Shown piece by piece: positions 15,523 to 25,199 of a stretch of DNA of 64,000 nt; the stretch's first letter is position 1; the number at the start of each line of letters is the position of its first letter. The stretch is from positions 223,576-287,575 of the forward strand of contig NZ_RXOZ01000033.1 of the NCBI RefSeq assembly GCF_003991205.1. Reading direction: 5' to 3'. This stretch comes from Georgenia sp. SYP-B2076. GTDB lineage: Bacteria > Actinomycetota > Actinomycetes > Actinomycetales > Actinomycetaceae. Made by a program: the position numbers and the translations under genes. The notes under the pieces are model-generated. The model ran no database searches and was not told where the DNA came from. It saw only the letters and a program-made list of their open reading frames with translations.

Positions 15523-16314
15523 TCAGGACGGGTGGGCGCCGATCACGACGGTCGCGTCGAGCTCGTCCGACGTGACCACCACCGGGACCAGCCCGCGGCG
15601 GGCGACGAGCGCGGCGGTGCCGGCCGCCTGACGCCGGCTGGTCTCCACCAGGAGGTGGCCACCAGGCGCGAGCCACCGCGGCGCGCAGGCGATCAGCCTC
15701 CGCTGGACGTCGAGCCCGTCCGGGCCGCCGTCGAGCGCCACCCGCGGCTCGTGCGTGCGGGCCTCCGGGGGCATCGTCGGGATCGCCCCCGTGGGGACGT
15801 AGGGGGCGTTCGCGGCGAGGACGTCGACGCGGCCGCGCAGCATGGCGGGCAGCGGCTCGTCGAGGTCGCCCCGGTAGACCCGGCCCGCGGCGGCGGCCAC
15901 GTTGCGCCGCGCGCAGCGCACCGCGGCCGGGTCGATGTCCGCGGCGTGGAGCTCGACCGGGCCCAGCCGGGCGGCGAGCGCGGCCCCCACCGCGCCGGAG
16001 CCGCAGCACAGGTCCACGACGACGGCCCCCGGTCCCGCGAGGCGGGTGGCCTCGCGGACGAGGAGCTCGGTGCGGCGGCGCGGGACGAACACCCCCGGCT
16101 CCACCGCGATCCGCAGGCCGCAGAACTCCGCCCACCCCAGGACCTGCTCCAGGGGGAGGCCGCCGGCCCGCCGGGTGACCAGCTCGGCCAGCTCGGCCGG
16201 GCTCCGGGCCGCGGAGACCAGCAGCGCGGCCTCGTCCTCGGCGAACACGCAGCCCGCCGCCCGCAGCCGGGCGACGACGGCGGACCTCGCGTGGGGCGAC
16301 GGTGAGCTCGGCAT
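15523..16314 (-). CDS. PrmC/HemK-related protein-glutamine N5-methyltransferase-like protein
   Basis: A 263-residue SAM-dependent methylase of the PrmC-related actinobacterial group. The SAM motif is VVVDLCCGSGAVGAALAA. The catalytic NPPY of true PrmC reads NAPY here (ANAPYVPTGAIP), a substitution typical of this paralogue group. PRRRTELLVREA and LDGGPDGLDVQRRL are further family markers. The substrate is unknown, and genuine PrmC for release factors usually lies next to prfA elsewhere. The start is 8 bases after the stop of lhr on the same strand, so the two genes are probably one operon. Confidence 0.85.
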   Translation of the reverse strand: MPSSPSPHARSAVVARLRAAGCVFAEDEAALLVSAARSPAELAELVTRRAGGLPLEQVLGWAEFCGLRIAVEPGVFVPRRRTELLVREATRLAGPGAVVVDLCCGSGAVGAALAARLGPVELHAADIDPAAVRCARRNVAAAAGRVYRGDLDEPLPAMLRGRVDVLAANAPYVPTGAIPTMPPEARTHEPRVALDGGPDGLDVQRRLIACAPRWLAPGGHLLVETSRRQAAGTAALVARRGLVPVVVTSDELDATVVIGAHPS

Positions 16315-16322
16315 GGCCCCTC

Positions 16323-19300
16323 TCAGCGCCGGGTCTGGTGCGGGACGCGCAGCCGCAGTCCACGGGGGGTCGGCCCGAACCCGGCCGCCTCCAGCCCCTG
16401 GCGCAGGGCCCCACGGGCCTCGAGCGCCGGGGCGCCGTCGAGCCGCTGGACGGTGAGCGCGCCCAGGGCCCCGGTCGCGGCGGCGCCGCCCAGGGCGGCC
16501 GTCGCCGGTTCGAGCAGCGCCGCGTCCTCGGTGAAGGAGAGCAAGGACCGCCCGCCCTTCTCGACGTAGAGCACCAGCGCGCCGTCGGCCAGGACGACGA
16601 CCGCGCCCGCCTTCCGCCCGGGTCGGTGGCCCTCCCCGGCGGTGGTGGGCGGCCAGCCGAGCGCGGCCCCGTACGGGTTCGCGGGGTCCGTGGCGGCGAG
16701 GAGGTCCACCCGTGGGGCGGCCCCGGAGCCCGGCGCCTGCTCGCGCTCGCGGCGCGCGGCGAGGCTCGCGGCGTCGCCCCGGAGGCGGTCGACCACCTCG
16801 GGCAGGGCGAACTGTGCCGCGCCGAGGCCCTCGACGAGGTAGCCGCGGCGCACCTGGCCCGACTCCTCCAGCCGCCGCAGCACCTGGTAGGCGGCCCCGA
16901 AGCCGCCGGGCAGGTCCTCCAGGCCGGCGGCGCCGCGCACGAGCAGGCCGTGGCGCTCGAGGAGCGCCACGGTCAGCGCGGTCACCCGCGCCGTGCGGGC
17001 CGCGGCGTCGTCGCCCGCGGACGCGCCCGGCTCCAGCGGCGCGGCGCCGCCCGGCGTGTGCACCAGCGACCAGCGCCCCGCCGCGGCCGGCAGGTTGACC
17101 GCGCCGGTCGGGCGGGCCCCCGCGAGCGCGGACCGGGAGAGCGCCGCCCGGCGCAGGCCGGCGCCCGGACGCAGGGACCGGGCCCGTGCCGGCGCGGTCG
17201 GGGCGGAGTGCGCGGGCCGCCCGCCGCGGAGCCGGGCGCGCACCGGCACGAGCGTGTCGTTCGTGACGAGCCCCGCCCAGACGAGGTCCCAGAGGGCCTC
17301 GAGCACCTCGGTGGGCCGGGCGCTGGCGGCGCGGCCGTCGGCGGCGAGCTCGTCGGGCGGTAGCAGGTCACGGAAGAAGCGGCCGCCGCCGGCGCCCAGC
17401 ACGCTCAGGAGCCGCTCGTGCAGGCTGGCCAGCGCCGGCGTCGCGGGCGGCCGGGCCGGCGCGAGGTCGGTGACGGCGTCCGCGGGCAGGAGGGCGAGCA
17501 TGCCGTCCACGCCGGGCAGCGTGCCCGCACCCACCCACACGATCTCCCCGGCGCTGGTGAGCTCGTCGAGCATCGCGGGTGAGTAGTCCCGCACCCGCGC
17601 CGGGAGCACGAGGGACTCCAGCGCGGAGGCCGGCACGAGGGCACCGGCCAGCTGGTCGACGACGGTCAGCACCCCGTCCGCGCCCCGCAGCTCGGGGCGG
17701 GCGCCGACGGGCGCGACGTGCTGCCAGCGGGGGAGGAAGACTCCCAGGGTCTGCGGGCCGACCGGCTCGACCTCGCTGCGCAGATGGGCGAGCGAGCGGC
17801 GCCGGATGCGGCGCATGACCTCGGCGTCGCAGTACTCCACGGGCGGCGCCGCGACGACGTCGAGCTCGTCCGGCGACGCCAGCGCCACGAGGGACCGGGG
17901 CTCCGCGCCGTCCGGCCCCGCCGCCGCACCGGGGGCCGCGGCGAGGTGCCCGTCGGCCGGCGCCACCGGGCTGAGCCTGCCCTGGACCATCGCCCCGGTG
18001 CGGACCAGGTCGGCCAGGACGGGGAGGACCGCGCCGGGTCCGAGGCCCAGACGCCCCGCCACGTCGGCGGCGGTGAACGGGCCGTGGGTGCGGGCGTGGC
18101 GGCGTACCAGGTCTCCGAGGGGGTCGGGCAGCAGCTCCAGGACCGCCTCCGGCAGACCGACGGGCAGGGCCGTGCCCAGGGCGTCGCGCAGGCGGCCGGC
18201 GTCCTCCAGGACCGCCCACTGGTCGGTCCCGGCCACGCGCACGGCCATGATCCGGCGCTGGTCCTCCAGCTCCGCCAGCCACGTCCCCACGAGCTCGGGC
18301 GTGACGGCGCGGGCCTCGAGCTCGGCGGTGCGCAACGGCCCCAGGCGGCGGACGAGGTCGACCACGCCCTCGGCGTCCCGGGCGCGGGCGCGCTCCGTGC
18401 GCAGGCCCACCTCCGCGGACACCTGCGCCACGGCGTCGGGGTCGAGCAGGTCCGCGAGGTCGCCGAGGTCCGAGCCGACGAGCTCCGCGAGCAACGCAGG
18501 GTCGAGCGTCAGCGCGGTCGCGCGCCGCTCGGCCAGCGGGGCGTCGTCGCCGTAGAGGAACTGCGCCATGTACCCCATGAGGAGCGAGCGGGCGAACGGC
18601 GAGGGGGCGGTCGTGGCGACCTCGACCACCCGGACCTCCCGGGACGCGACCCGGCGCATGAGGTCCGTGAGCGCGGGCACGTCGAAGTCGTCCTGGAGAC
18701 ACTCGCGCACGGCCTCGAGCACCACGGGGAAGTCGGGGTAGCGCGAGGCCACCGCCAGCAGCTGCGCGCTGCGCTGGCGCTGCTGCCACAGCGGCTGGCG
18801 CCGGTCCGGGCGGCGGCGGGGCAGCAGCAGCGAGCGGGCGGCACCCTCGCGGAAGCGCGCCGCGAAGTGCGCGGACCCGGTCAGGGCCGCGACCACGAGG
18901 CCGGAGACCTCGGCCGGGTCGAGCAGCAGGCTCCCGACGTCGAGGGGGCCGGACTCGTCGGCGTCCATGTCGGGCAGCCGCAGCACGATCCCGTCGTCGC
19001 TGGGGGAGGCGTGCACGTCCATGCCGGTGGCCTCGCCCAGCCGCGCCGTCAGGACCATGGCCCACGGGGCGTGCACCCGCGCGCCGTAGGGCGAGTGCAG
19101 GACCACGCGCCAGTCACCGAGCTCGTCGCGGAAACGCTCGACGACGATGGTCCGGTCGTCGGGCAGCGGCCCGGTGGCCTCACGCTGCTCGCCCAGGTAC
19201 GACAGGACGTTCTCGACGGCCCACCCGTCCAGCCCGGTCGCCGCCAGCCGCTCGGCGGCGGAGTCCTCGAGGTGGGCGACGAGCTCGCGGGTCGTGGCGC

Positions 19301-21284
19301 CCAGCGCGCGACCGAGCTCGGCGGGCCGGCCGGGGGAGTCGCCCTTCCAGAACGGCAGGCGCCCGGGCTGTCCGGGTGCGGGCGAGACGAGCACCCGGTC
19401 CGGCGTGATCGCCTCGATGCGCCAGGTGCTCGTGCCGAGGGTGAAGGTGTCGCCCACGCGCGACTCGTAGACCATCTCCTCGTCGAGCTCGCCGACCCGT
19501 CGGCCGGCGCCCCGGGCCCCCGAGGTCACGGAGGCGGTCGAGCCGGGGCGGTCGTCGTCGGCGGGGCCCGGCCCGGCGGCGAGGTAGACGCCGTAGAGGC
19601 CGCGGTCCGGGATGGTCCCGCCGCTCGTGACGGCCAGGCGCAGGGCGCCAGGCCGGGCGCGGAGCATGCCGGCGGTCCGGTCCCACACGATCCGGGGGCG
19701 CAGCTCGGCGAAGTCCTCGCTGGGGTAGCGGCCGGCGAGCATGTCCAGCACCGCCGTCAGCGAGCGGTCGCCGAGCGTGGCGAACGGGGCGGAGCGCCGC
19801 ACGATCGCCGCGACGTCCTCCACGGCGAGATCCTCCATGGCCAGCATCGCCACGACCTGCTGGGCGAGCACGTCCAGCGGGTTCGCCGGCGTGCGGACCT
19901 CCTCGATGAGGCCGGCCCGGGCGCGCGCGGAGGCGACGGCCGCCGGCAGCAGCTCGCCGCGGTAGGTGGGCAGCACGACGCCGTGGGACAGCGCGCCCAC
20001 CTGGTGCCCGGCCCGGCCGACGCGCTGGAGCGTCGAGGCCACCGACGGGGGCGCGCCCACCTGCACCACGAGGTCCACCGCCCCCATGTCGATGCCGAGC
20101 TCGAGGGAGGAGGTGGAGACGACGGCCCGCAGCTGGCCGGACTTCAGGGCCGTCTCGGTGCGCACCCGCTCCTCGCGGCTCATCGAGCCGTGGTGGGCGC
20201 GCGCGATGACCTCCGACGTCGCCAGCGCGGTGCCGGACTGCCCGGGGACGGCGGCCGCCCACGCCCCGCCCGCCGCCCGCACGGCGTCGTCCGTCCCCGC
20301 GCCCTCCTGGCGCGCCTGCCACTCCTCGTTCAGGCGGGCCGTGAGCCGCTCCGCGGACCGGCGGGAGTTGGTGAAGATGATGGTCGAGCGGTGCTCGGCC
20401 ACGAGGTCGACGACCCGTTCGGTCAGGTGCGGCCACACGGAGGGATGGCGCTGCTCGGGCGGCGCGCCGGCCGCGTCCCCGGACAGGTCGGGGCCGTCGT
20501 CGGCGCCCGCGCGGGCGGCGGCGCGCAGGGGCGTGGCGGAGGGGTCGGCGAGGTCCTCGACGGGGACCACGACGTCGATGCGCAGCTCCTTGCTGCTCGC
20601 CGGCTCGACCACGCGCACGGGCCGGCCGCCGTCCTGCAGGCCGCGGTGGCCGGCGAGGAACGTCGCGACGGCGCCCACCGGCCGGACCGTTGCGGAGAGC
20701 CCGACGCGCTGGGCGGGGACCGGCAGGAGCTCGTCGAGGCGCTCGAGGGAGAGTGCCAGGTGCGCGCCGCGCTTGGTGCCGGCGACGGCGTGCACCTCGT
20801 CGAGGATGACGGTCCGGACGCCGCGCAGGCCCTCGCGGGCCGAGGAGGTCAGCACGAGGTAGAGCGACTCGGGGGTGGTGATGAGGATGTCGGGCGGATG
20901 GGTGGCCATCCGACGGCGCTCGGCGGCCGGGGTGTCCCCGGTGCGCACGCCCACGCGCACGTCGTTGACGGCGGCGCCCAGGCGCGCGGCCGCCTGCGAG
21001 ATGCCCACGAGCGGGGACCGGAGGTTGCGCTCGACGTCGGCCGCGAGGGCCTTGAGCGGGGAGACGTAGAGCACGCGGCAGCGCTGGGCGGCCTCGGGCA
21101 CCTCGCCGGTGAGCATCTGGTCCAGCGCCCACAGGAACGCGGCCAGGGTCTTGCCGGAGCCCGTGGGCGCGACCACCAGGGCGTGCTCGCCGGAGGAGAT
21201 CGCGTCCCACGCGCCGCTCTGGGCGGGCGTCGGGGCCGCGAACGCCCCGGAGAACCACGCGCGGGTCGGCTCGGAGAAGGGCAC
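16323..21284 (-). CDS. lhr: ATP-dependent helicase Lhr (large helicase-related)
   Basis: A 1653-residue superfamily 2 DNA helicase, slightly longer than mycobacterial Lhr. It unwinds DNA-RNA and DNA hybrids 3'-to-5' and belongs to a damage-response network. Walker A is APTGSGKT at residues 39-46. The DEVH box is in VILDEVHAV, motif IV is FTNSRRSAERL and motif VI is QRVGRAGHQ. The Lhr core with winged-helix and beta-barrel parts continues to about residue 850. The C-terminal half is the long Lhr-CTD of WH-like repeats seen in bacterial Lhr. The GTG at 21284 is chosen; an in-frame ATG at 21317 is possible. It is divergent from DUF3046-recA. Confidence 0.95.
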   Translation of the reverse strand: MPFSEPTRAWFSGAFAAPTPAQSGAWDAISSGEHALVVAPTGSGKTLAAFLWALDQMLTGEVPEAAQRCRVLYVSPLKALAADVERNLRSPLVGISQAAARLGAAVNDVRVGVRTGDTPAAERRRMATHPPDILITTPESLYLVLTSSAREGLRGVRTVILDEVHAVAGTKRGAHLALSLERLDELLPVPAQRVGLSATVRPVGAVATFLAGHRGLQDGGRPVRVVEPASSKELRIDVVVPVEDLADPSATPLRAAARAGADDGPDLSGDAAGAPPEQRHPSVWPHLTERVVDLVAEHRSTIIFTNSRRSAERLTARLNEEWQARQEGAGTDDAVRAAGGAWAAAVPGQSGTALATSEVIARAHHGSMSREERVRTETALKSGQLRAVVSTSSLELGIDMGAVDLVVQVGAPPSVASTLQRVGRAGHQVGALSHGVVLPTYRGELLPAAVASARARAGLIEEVRTPANPLDVLAQQVVAMLAMEDLAVEDVAAIVRRSAPFATLGDRSLTAVLDMLAGRYPSEDFAELRPRIVWDRTAGMLRARPGALRLAVTSGGTIPDRGLYGVYLAAGPGPADDDRPGSTASVTSGARGAGRRVGELDEEMVYESRVGDTFTLGTSTWRIEAITPDRVLVSPAPGQPGRLPFWKGDSPGRPAELGRALGATTRELVAHLEDSAAERLAATGLDGWAVENVLSYLGEQREATGPLPDDRTIVVERFRDELGDWRVVLHSPYGARVHAPWAMVLTARLGEATGMDVHASPSDDGIVLRLPDMDADESGPLDVGSLLLDPAEVSGLVVAALTGSAHFAARFREGAARSLLLPRRRPDRRQPLWQQRQRSAQLLAVASRYPDFPVVLEAVRECLQDDFDVPALTDLMRRVASREVRVVEVATTAPSPFARSLLMGYMAQFLYGDDAPLAERRATALTLDPALLAELVGSDLGDLADLLDPDAVAQVSAEVGLRTERARARDAEGVVDLVRRLGPLRTAELEARAVTPELVGTWLAELEDQRRIMAVRVAGTDQWAVLEDAGRLRDALGTALPVGLPEAVLELLPDPLGDLVRRHARTHGPFTAADVAGRLGLGPGAVLPVLADLVRTGAMVQGRLSPVAPADGHLAAAPGAAAGPDGAEPRSLVALASPDELDVVAAPPVEYCDAEVMRRIRRRSLAHLRSEVEPVGPQTLGVFLPRWQHVAPVGARPELRGADGVLTVVDQLAGALVPASALESLVLPARVRDYSPAMLDELTSAGEIVWVGAGTLPGVDGMLALLPADAVTDLAPARPPATPALASLHERLLSVLGAGGGRFFRDLLPPDELAADGRAASARPTEVLEALWDLVWAGLVTNDTLVPVRARLRGGRPAHSAPTAPARARSLRPGAGLRRAALSRSALAGARPTGAVNLPAAAGRWSLVHTPGGAAPLEPGASAGDDAAARTARVTALTVALLERHGLLVRGAAGLEDLPGGFGAAYQVLRRLEESGQVRRGYLVEGLGAAQFALPEVVDRLRGDAASLAARREREQAPGSGAAPRVDLLAATDPANPYGAALGWPPTTAGEGHRPGRKAGAVVVLADGALVLYVEKGGRSLLSFTEDAALLEPATAALGGAAATGALGALTVQRLDGAPALEARGALRQGLEAAGFGPTPRGLRLRVPHQTRR

Positions 21285-21358
21285 GTGGTCATTGTGCCGC
21301 CCGCCACCCACACGCACGCGCGTGCGACGGGTCCGTGCGGTCGTGCGATTCTGGGGGC

Positions 21359-21604
21359 GTGAAGCACTCAGAGTTCTGGCAGGTGGTCGAGGAGACCTTC
21401 GGCGCCGGCTACGGCCGTTCCCTGGCGCAGGACCTCGTGCTGACCAGGGTGGGGGGCCGGACGGCGGAGCAGGCCCTGGCCGACGGCTTCGCCCCGCGGG
21501 AGGTGTGGGACGCCGTGTGCGACGAGATGGAGCTCCCCGACACCGTCCGCTGGCGCCACCGGATGGACCCCAAGGAGAAGCGCCGCGGCGCGCCGCGGGC
21601 GTGA
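21359..21604 (+). CDS. DUF3046 protein
   Basis: An 81-residue protein with the family signature VKHSEFWQVVEETFGAGYGRSLAQDLVL and the C-terminal basic KEKRRG. It is encoded just upstream of recA in most actinobacteria, but its role is unknown. The start is GTG at 21359 with GATTCT 6 bases upstream and no ribosome-binding site, so it is likely leaderless. The C-terminal region ALADGFAPREVWDAVCDEMELPDTVRWRHRMD is helical. It is separated from recA by 236 bases that hold the recA promoters. Confidence 0.9.
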   Translation: MKHSEFWQVVEETFGAGYGRSLAQDLVLTRVGGRTAEQALADGFAPREVWDAVCDEMELPDTVRWRHRMDPKEKRRGAPRA

Positions 21605-21627
21605 CGTGGGAGCCGGCGTGTCGGGAA

Positions 21628-21656
21628 TGACTTCGAACAGACGTTCAGCGTAGGCT
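21628..21656 (+). promoter_or_regulatory. LexA-controlled recA promoter with SOS box
   Basis: TCGAAC-AGAC-GTTCAG (21633-21648) matches the actinobacterial LexA consensus TCGAAC-N4-GTTCGA except at the penultimate base. It lies between a -35-like TGACTT (21628-21633) and a -10 TAGGCT (21651-21656) spaced by 17 bases, the classical repressor position. Confidence 0.85.
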
Positions 21657-21713
21657 CGTCCACAGGCGACGACGGCCGCGAGTCTCCACACCACCGCGGG
21701 GGCCCACGGCCGG

Positions 21714-21736
21714 ATGTCAGTGGTCGGGCATAACGT
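21714..21736 (+). promoter_or_regulatory. RecA-independent (RecA-NDp/PafBC-type) recA promoter
   Basis: ATGTCAGTG (21714-21722), eight bases, then TAACGT (21731-21736) match the motif TTGTCRGTG-N8-TAN3T of mycobacterial LexA-independent DNA-damage promoters at every position but the first. It lies downstream of the LexA-type promoter, leaving a leader of about 100 bases before recA. Confidence 0.8.
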
Positions 21737-21840
21737 CGCTCGCAGGTAGCCGTCCGGAGAGGGCGGGCCCTGCACCAGACCAGCCCTGACCCGAAAACCC
21801 GGGCCGCCCCGGCGGCCCGATCGCCCGAGAGGTGACTGAC

Positions 21841-22920
<1,080 letters not shown>

Positions 22921-22925
22921 GCCCC

Positions 22926-23522
22926 ATGACTGCACCCGGCGGCGACCGGTGGCGGCGCACTCGTCCCCGTGACGAGCTCGAGCCGCCGCCGGTCGGCGCG
23001 GCCGCAGAGGACGCCGAGCCGGACGCGGAGGAGGTGGCGCGCACCATCGCCCTGCGGCAGCTCACGGCGGCCCCGCGCAGCCGCGCCCAGCTCGAGCAGT
23101 CCCTGGCGAAGAAGGACGTCCCCGCCGAGGTCGCCGCCCGGGTCCTGGACCGGTTCACCGAGGTCGGGCTCGTCGACGACGCCGCCTACGCCGACATGCT
23201 GGTTCGCACGCGCCACTCCGAGCGGGGGCTGGCGCGGCGGGCGTTGGCCGAGGAGCTCCGGAAGAAGGGCATCGGGCCCGAGGTCGCCGGCGCCGCGCTG
23301 GAGCAGGTCGCCGACGAGGACGAGGAGGCGGCCGCCCGACACGTCGCCGAGAAGAAGGCCAGGAGCACGCAAGGCCTCGACAGGCAGGTGCGCCGGCGGC
23401 GGATCGCCGGTGTGCTGGCCCGCAAGGGCTTCGCGCCGGGCGTGGCGATGCGGGTCACCGACGAGGTGCTCGCCGCCGAGGGCGCGGAGGACGGCGCCGT
23501 CTGGGACGACGACCCCCTCTGA
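22926..23522 (+). CDS. recX: Regulatory protein RecX
   Basis: A 198-residue all-helical modulator that binds RecA filaments and inhibits strand exchange and ATPase activity. Three-helix repeats are evident: ALRQLTAAPRSRAQLEQSL, then EVGLVDDAAYADMLVRTR and RRRIAGVLARKGF. The N-terminal ~35 residues are an acidic, disordered extension. It starts 5 bases after the recA stop. It is convergent with the gluABCD-type operon, with 43 bases between the two stops and only a weak 6-base hairpin (23523-23544). Confidence 0.95.
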   Translation: MTAPGGDRWRRTRPRDELEPPPVGAAAEDAEPDAEEVARTIALRQLTAAPRSRAQLEQSLAKKDVPAEVAARVLDRFTEVGLVDDAAYADMLVRTRHSERGLARRALAEELRKKGIGPEVAGAALEQVADEDEEAAARHVAEKKARSTQGLDRQVRRRRIAGVLARKGFAPGVAMRVTDEVLAAEGAEDGAVWDDDPL

Positions 23523-23565
23523 CGGCCCAGCCGCGACAGGGCCGAGGCGCCGGCGGCCTTAGCCG

Positions 23566-24423
23566 CTACAGGACGGGCGCGCCCTGCTCCTGCGCGGCGA
23601 CCTGCGTCCTGCCGGCGGTGCGCCTGTCGAGCCTGCGCGCCACGCGTTCGGCGACCTTGCTGAGGGTGTAGTTGATGAGGATGAAGATGACCGCGGCCAC
23701 GATCAGCGCCGGCAGCAGGTTGGCGTTGGAGGTGCCCACCAGCCGCGCCTGCCGCAGCAGCTCGGTGTACGTGATGATGTAGCCGAGCCCGGTGTCCTTG
23801 AGGATGACCACGAGCTGGCTGATCATCGACGGCATCATCGCGATCAGCGCCTGGGGCACCTCGACCAGCCGCAGGCACTGGCCCCGCGTCAGGCCGATCG
23901 CCAGCGCCGCCTCGCGCTGGCCCCGCGGGAGGTTGTGCACGCCGGAGCGGACGAGCTCGGCGATGACGGACCCGTTGTACAGCGTCAGCCCGACGACGAC
24001 CCCGTAGAACGGCGCCTCGCTGGGCGGGACCAGGCCGCCGAACGAGAACAGGTTCCAGAAGAAGATCATCATGATCAGCACGGGCACCGCGCGGAAGAAC
24101 TCCACGATCGCGGAGCTGACCCACCGGACGGCCGCGAGATCGGACAACCGGCCCAGGCCGAAGATCAGACCGAAGACGTTCGACGTGACGATCGCGACCG
24201 CCGCCGCCTTGAGGGTGTTCCACAGCCCCGGCAGGAAGTAGTCCTGCCAGATCGTCGCCGTGAGGAAGGGCTGCCACTTGGCGGCGGTGAGCTGGCCCTT
24301 GCCGTGGAGGGCGAGCACGACCCAGGCGAGGACGCCGAGGGCGAGGAGCGCACCGACGACGTTGAGGACGGCGATGCGGCGCCGGGCCCGGGGCCCGGGG
24401 ATGTCGAAGAGACCGGAGCTCAT
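23566..24423 (-). CDS. gluD: Glutamate-type ABC transporter permease (GluD)
   Basis: A 285-residue permease of the polar-amino-acid HisMQ family. It has about five to six membrane helices and the EAA loop REAALAIGLTRGQCLRLVEVPQAL that contacts the ATPase. The first helix follows a basic start (GPRARRRIAVLNVVGALLALGVLAWV). Its ATG overlaps the TGA of gluC by four bases (ATGA), so they are coupled. The order A-B-C-D, with two dissimilar permeases of 233 and 285 residues, matches corynebacterial gluABCD for glutamate uptake. The substrate is inferred from this architecture only. Confidence 0.9.
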   Translation of the reverse strand: MSSGLFDIPGPRARRRIAVLNVVGALLALGVLAWVVLALHGKGQLTAAKWQPFLTATIWQDYFLPGLWNTLKAAAVAIVTSNVFGLIFGLGRLSDLAAVRWVSSAIVEFFRAVPVLIMMIFFWNLFSFGGLVPPSEAPFYGVVVGLTLYNGSVIAELVRSGVHNLPRGQREAALAIGLTRGQCLRLVEVPQALIAMMPSMISQLVVILKDTGLGYIITYTELLRQARLVGTSNANLLPALIVAAVIFILINYTLSKVAERVARRLDRRTAGRTQVAAQEQGAPVL

Positions 24424-25121
24424 TGTGCGACCCCCAGGCGGCGGGAGAGGGCGGTGGCCACCAGGCCGATGGGCAGCACGATCACGAGCCACCCCAGGGC
24501 GACGACGAGGAAGATGGCGACCATGAGGTCGGACCGGAACTCGATCATGGTGAGCATGAGGGTCGAGGCCTGGAGCACGCCCGCCGCCTGCGCGACGGTG
24601 GTGTTCTTGGCCAGGGCGATGAGGGTGTTGCCGAGCGGGGCGATCGCCCCGCGGATGGCCTGCGGCAGGATCACCATGCGCATGGACTGACCGAAGGTCA
24701 GCCCGATCGCCCGCGCCGCCTCGGCCTGGCCCGGCGGGACGGTGTTCACCCCGGAGCGCAGGGCCTCGCAGACGAACGCGGCGGTGTAGAGGGACAGCCC
24801 GAGCACCGCGAGCCGGAAGTTGTTGTCGAGGAGGAACGTCGGCGACTGGCGGTCGGCGAGCACGATCCCGAGCTGGCCCCACAGCCCCAGGGAGCACCCG
24901 AGGATGATCAGGGTCAGCGGGGTGTTGCGCACGAGGTTGACGTAGGTGGCGCCCGCCCACTGCAGGCTGGGCGCGGGGGAGACGCGCATGACGGCCAGGA
25001 CCAGGCCGATCACGAAGGCGAGGACCCCTGAGTAGAGCGTCAGGCGGACGTTGACGAGGAACGCGCCCAGGATGTCGTAGCTACCGAGCAGCTCGGCGAT
25101 GCCGTCGAGGTAGTCGCCCAC
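24420..25121 (-). CDS. gluC: Glutamate-type ABC transporter permease (GluC)
   Basis: A 233-residue permease subunit with about five helices. Its EAA loop is AEAARAIGLTFGQSMRMVILPQAIRGAIAPL. NLVRNTPLTLIILGCSLGLW is typical of the HisM/GlnP branch. I chose GTG at 25121 because GGAGG lies 5 bases upstream; the in-frame TTG at 25133 overlaps that site. It is downstream of the binding-protein gene, separated by 78 bases that contain an 11-base-pair hairpin, and coupled to gluD. Confidence 0.9.
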   Translation of the reverse strand: MGDYLDGIAELLGSYDILGAFLVNVRLTLYSGVLAFVIGLVLAVMRVSPAPSLQWAGATYVNLVRNTPLTLIILGCSLGLWGQLGIVLADRQSPTFLLDNNFRLAVLGLSLYTAAFVCEALRSGVNTVPPGQAEAARAIGLTFGQSMRMVILPQAIRGAIAPLGNTLIALAKNTTVAQAAGVLQASTLMLTMIEFRSDLMVAIFLVVALGWLVIVLPIGLVATALSRRLGVAQ

Positions 25122-25164
25122 TCGGTCCTCCAATCAGTCGTCCGGGGCGGTCGGTGGAGCGGTA

Positions 25165-25190
25165 CCTGGGGCCGGCGGGCCGGCCCCAGG
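25165..25190 (-). terminator. Intercistronic hairpin between gluB and gluC
   Basis: CCTGGGGCCGG (25165-25175) and CCGGCCCCAGG (25180-25190) form a perfect 11-base-pair stem with a CGGG loop. It follows the binding-protein stop codon. Such hairpins protect the upstream mRNA or attenuate readthrough, giving more binding protein than permease. No T-run is present. Confidence 0.75.
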
Positions 25191-25199
25191 CGGCGTCCG

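Noticed and set aside
23523..23565. CGGCCC / GGGCCG inverted repeat between recX and gluD as a terminator.
   Set aside because: Only six base pairs with a 10-base loop; such matches are common by chance at this GC content.
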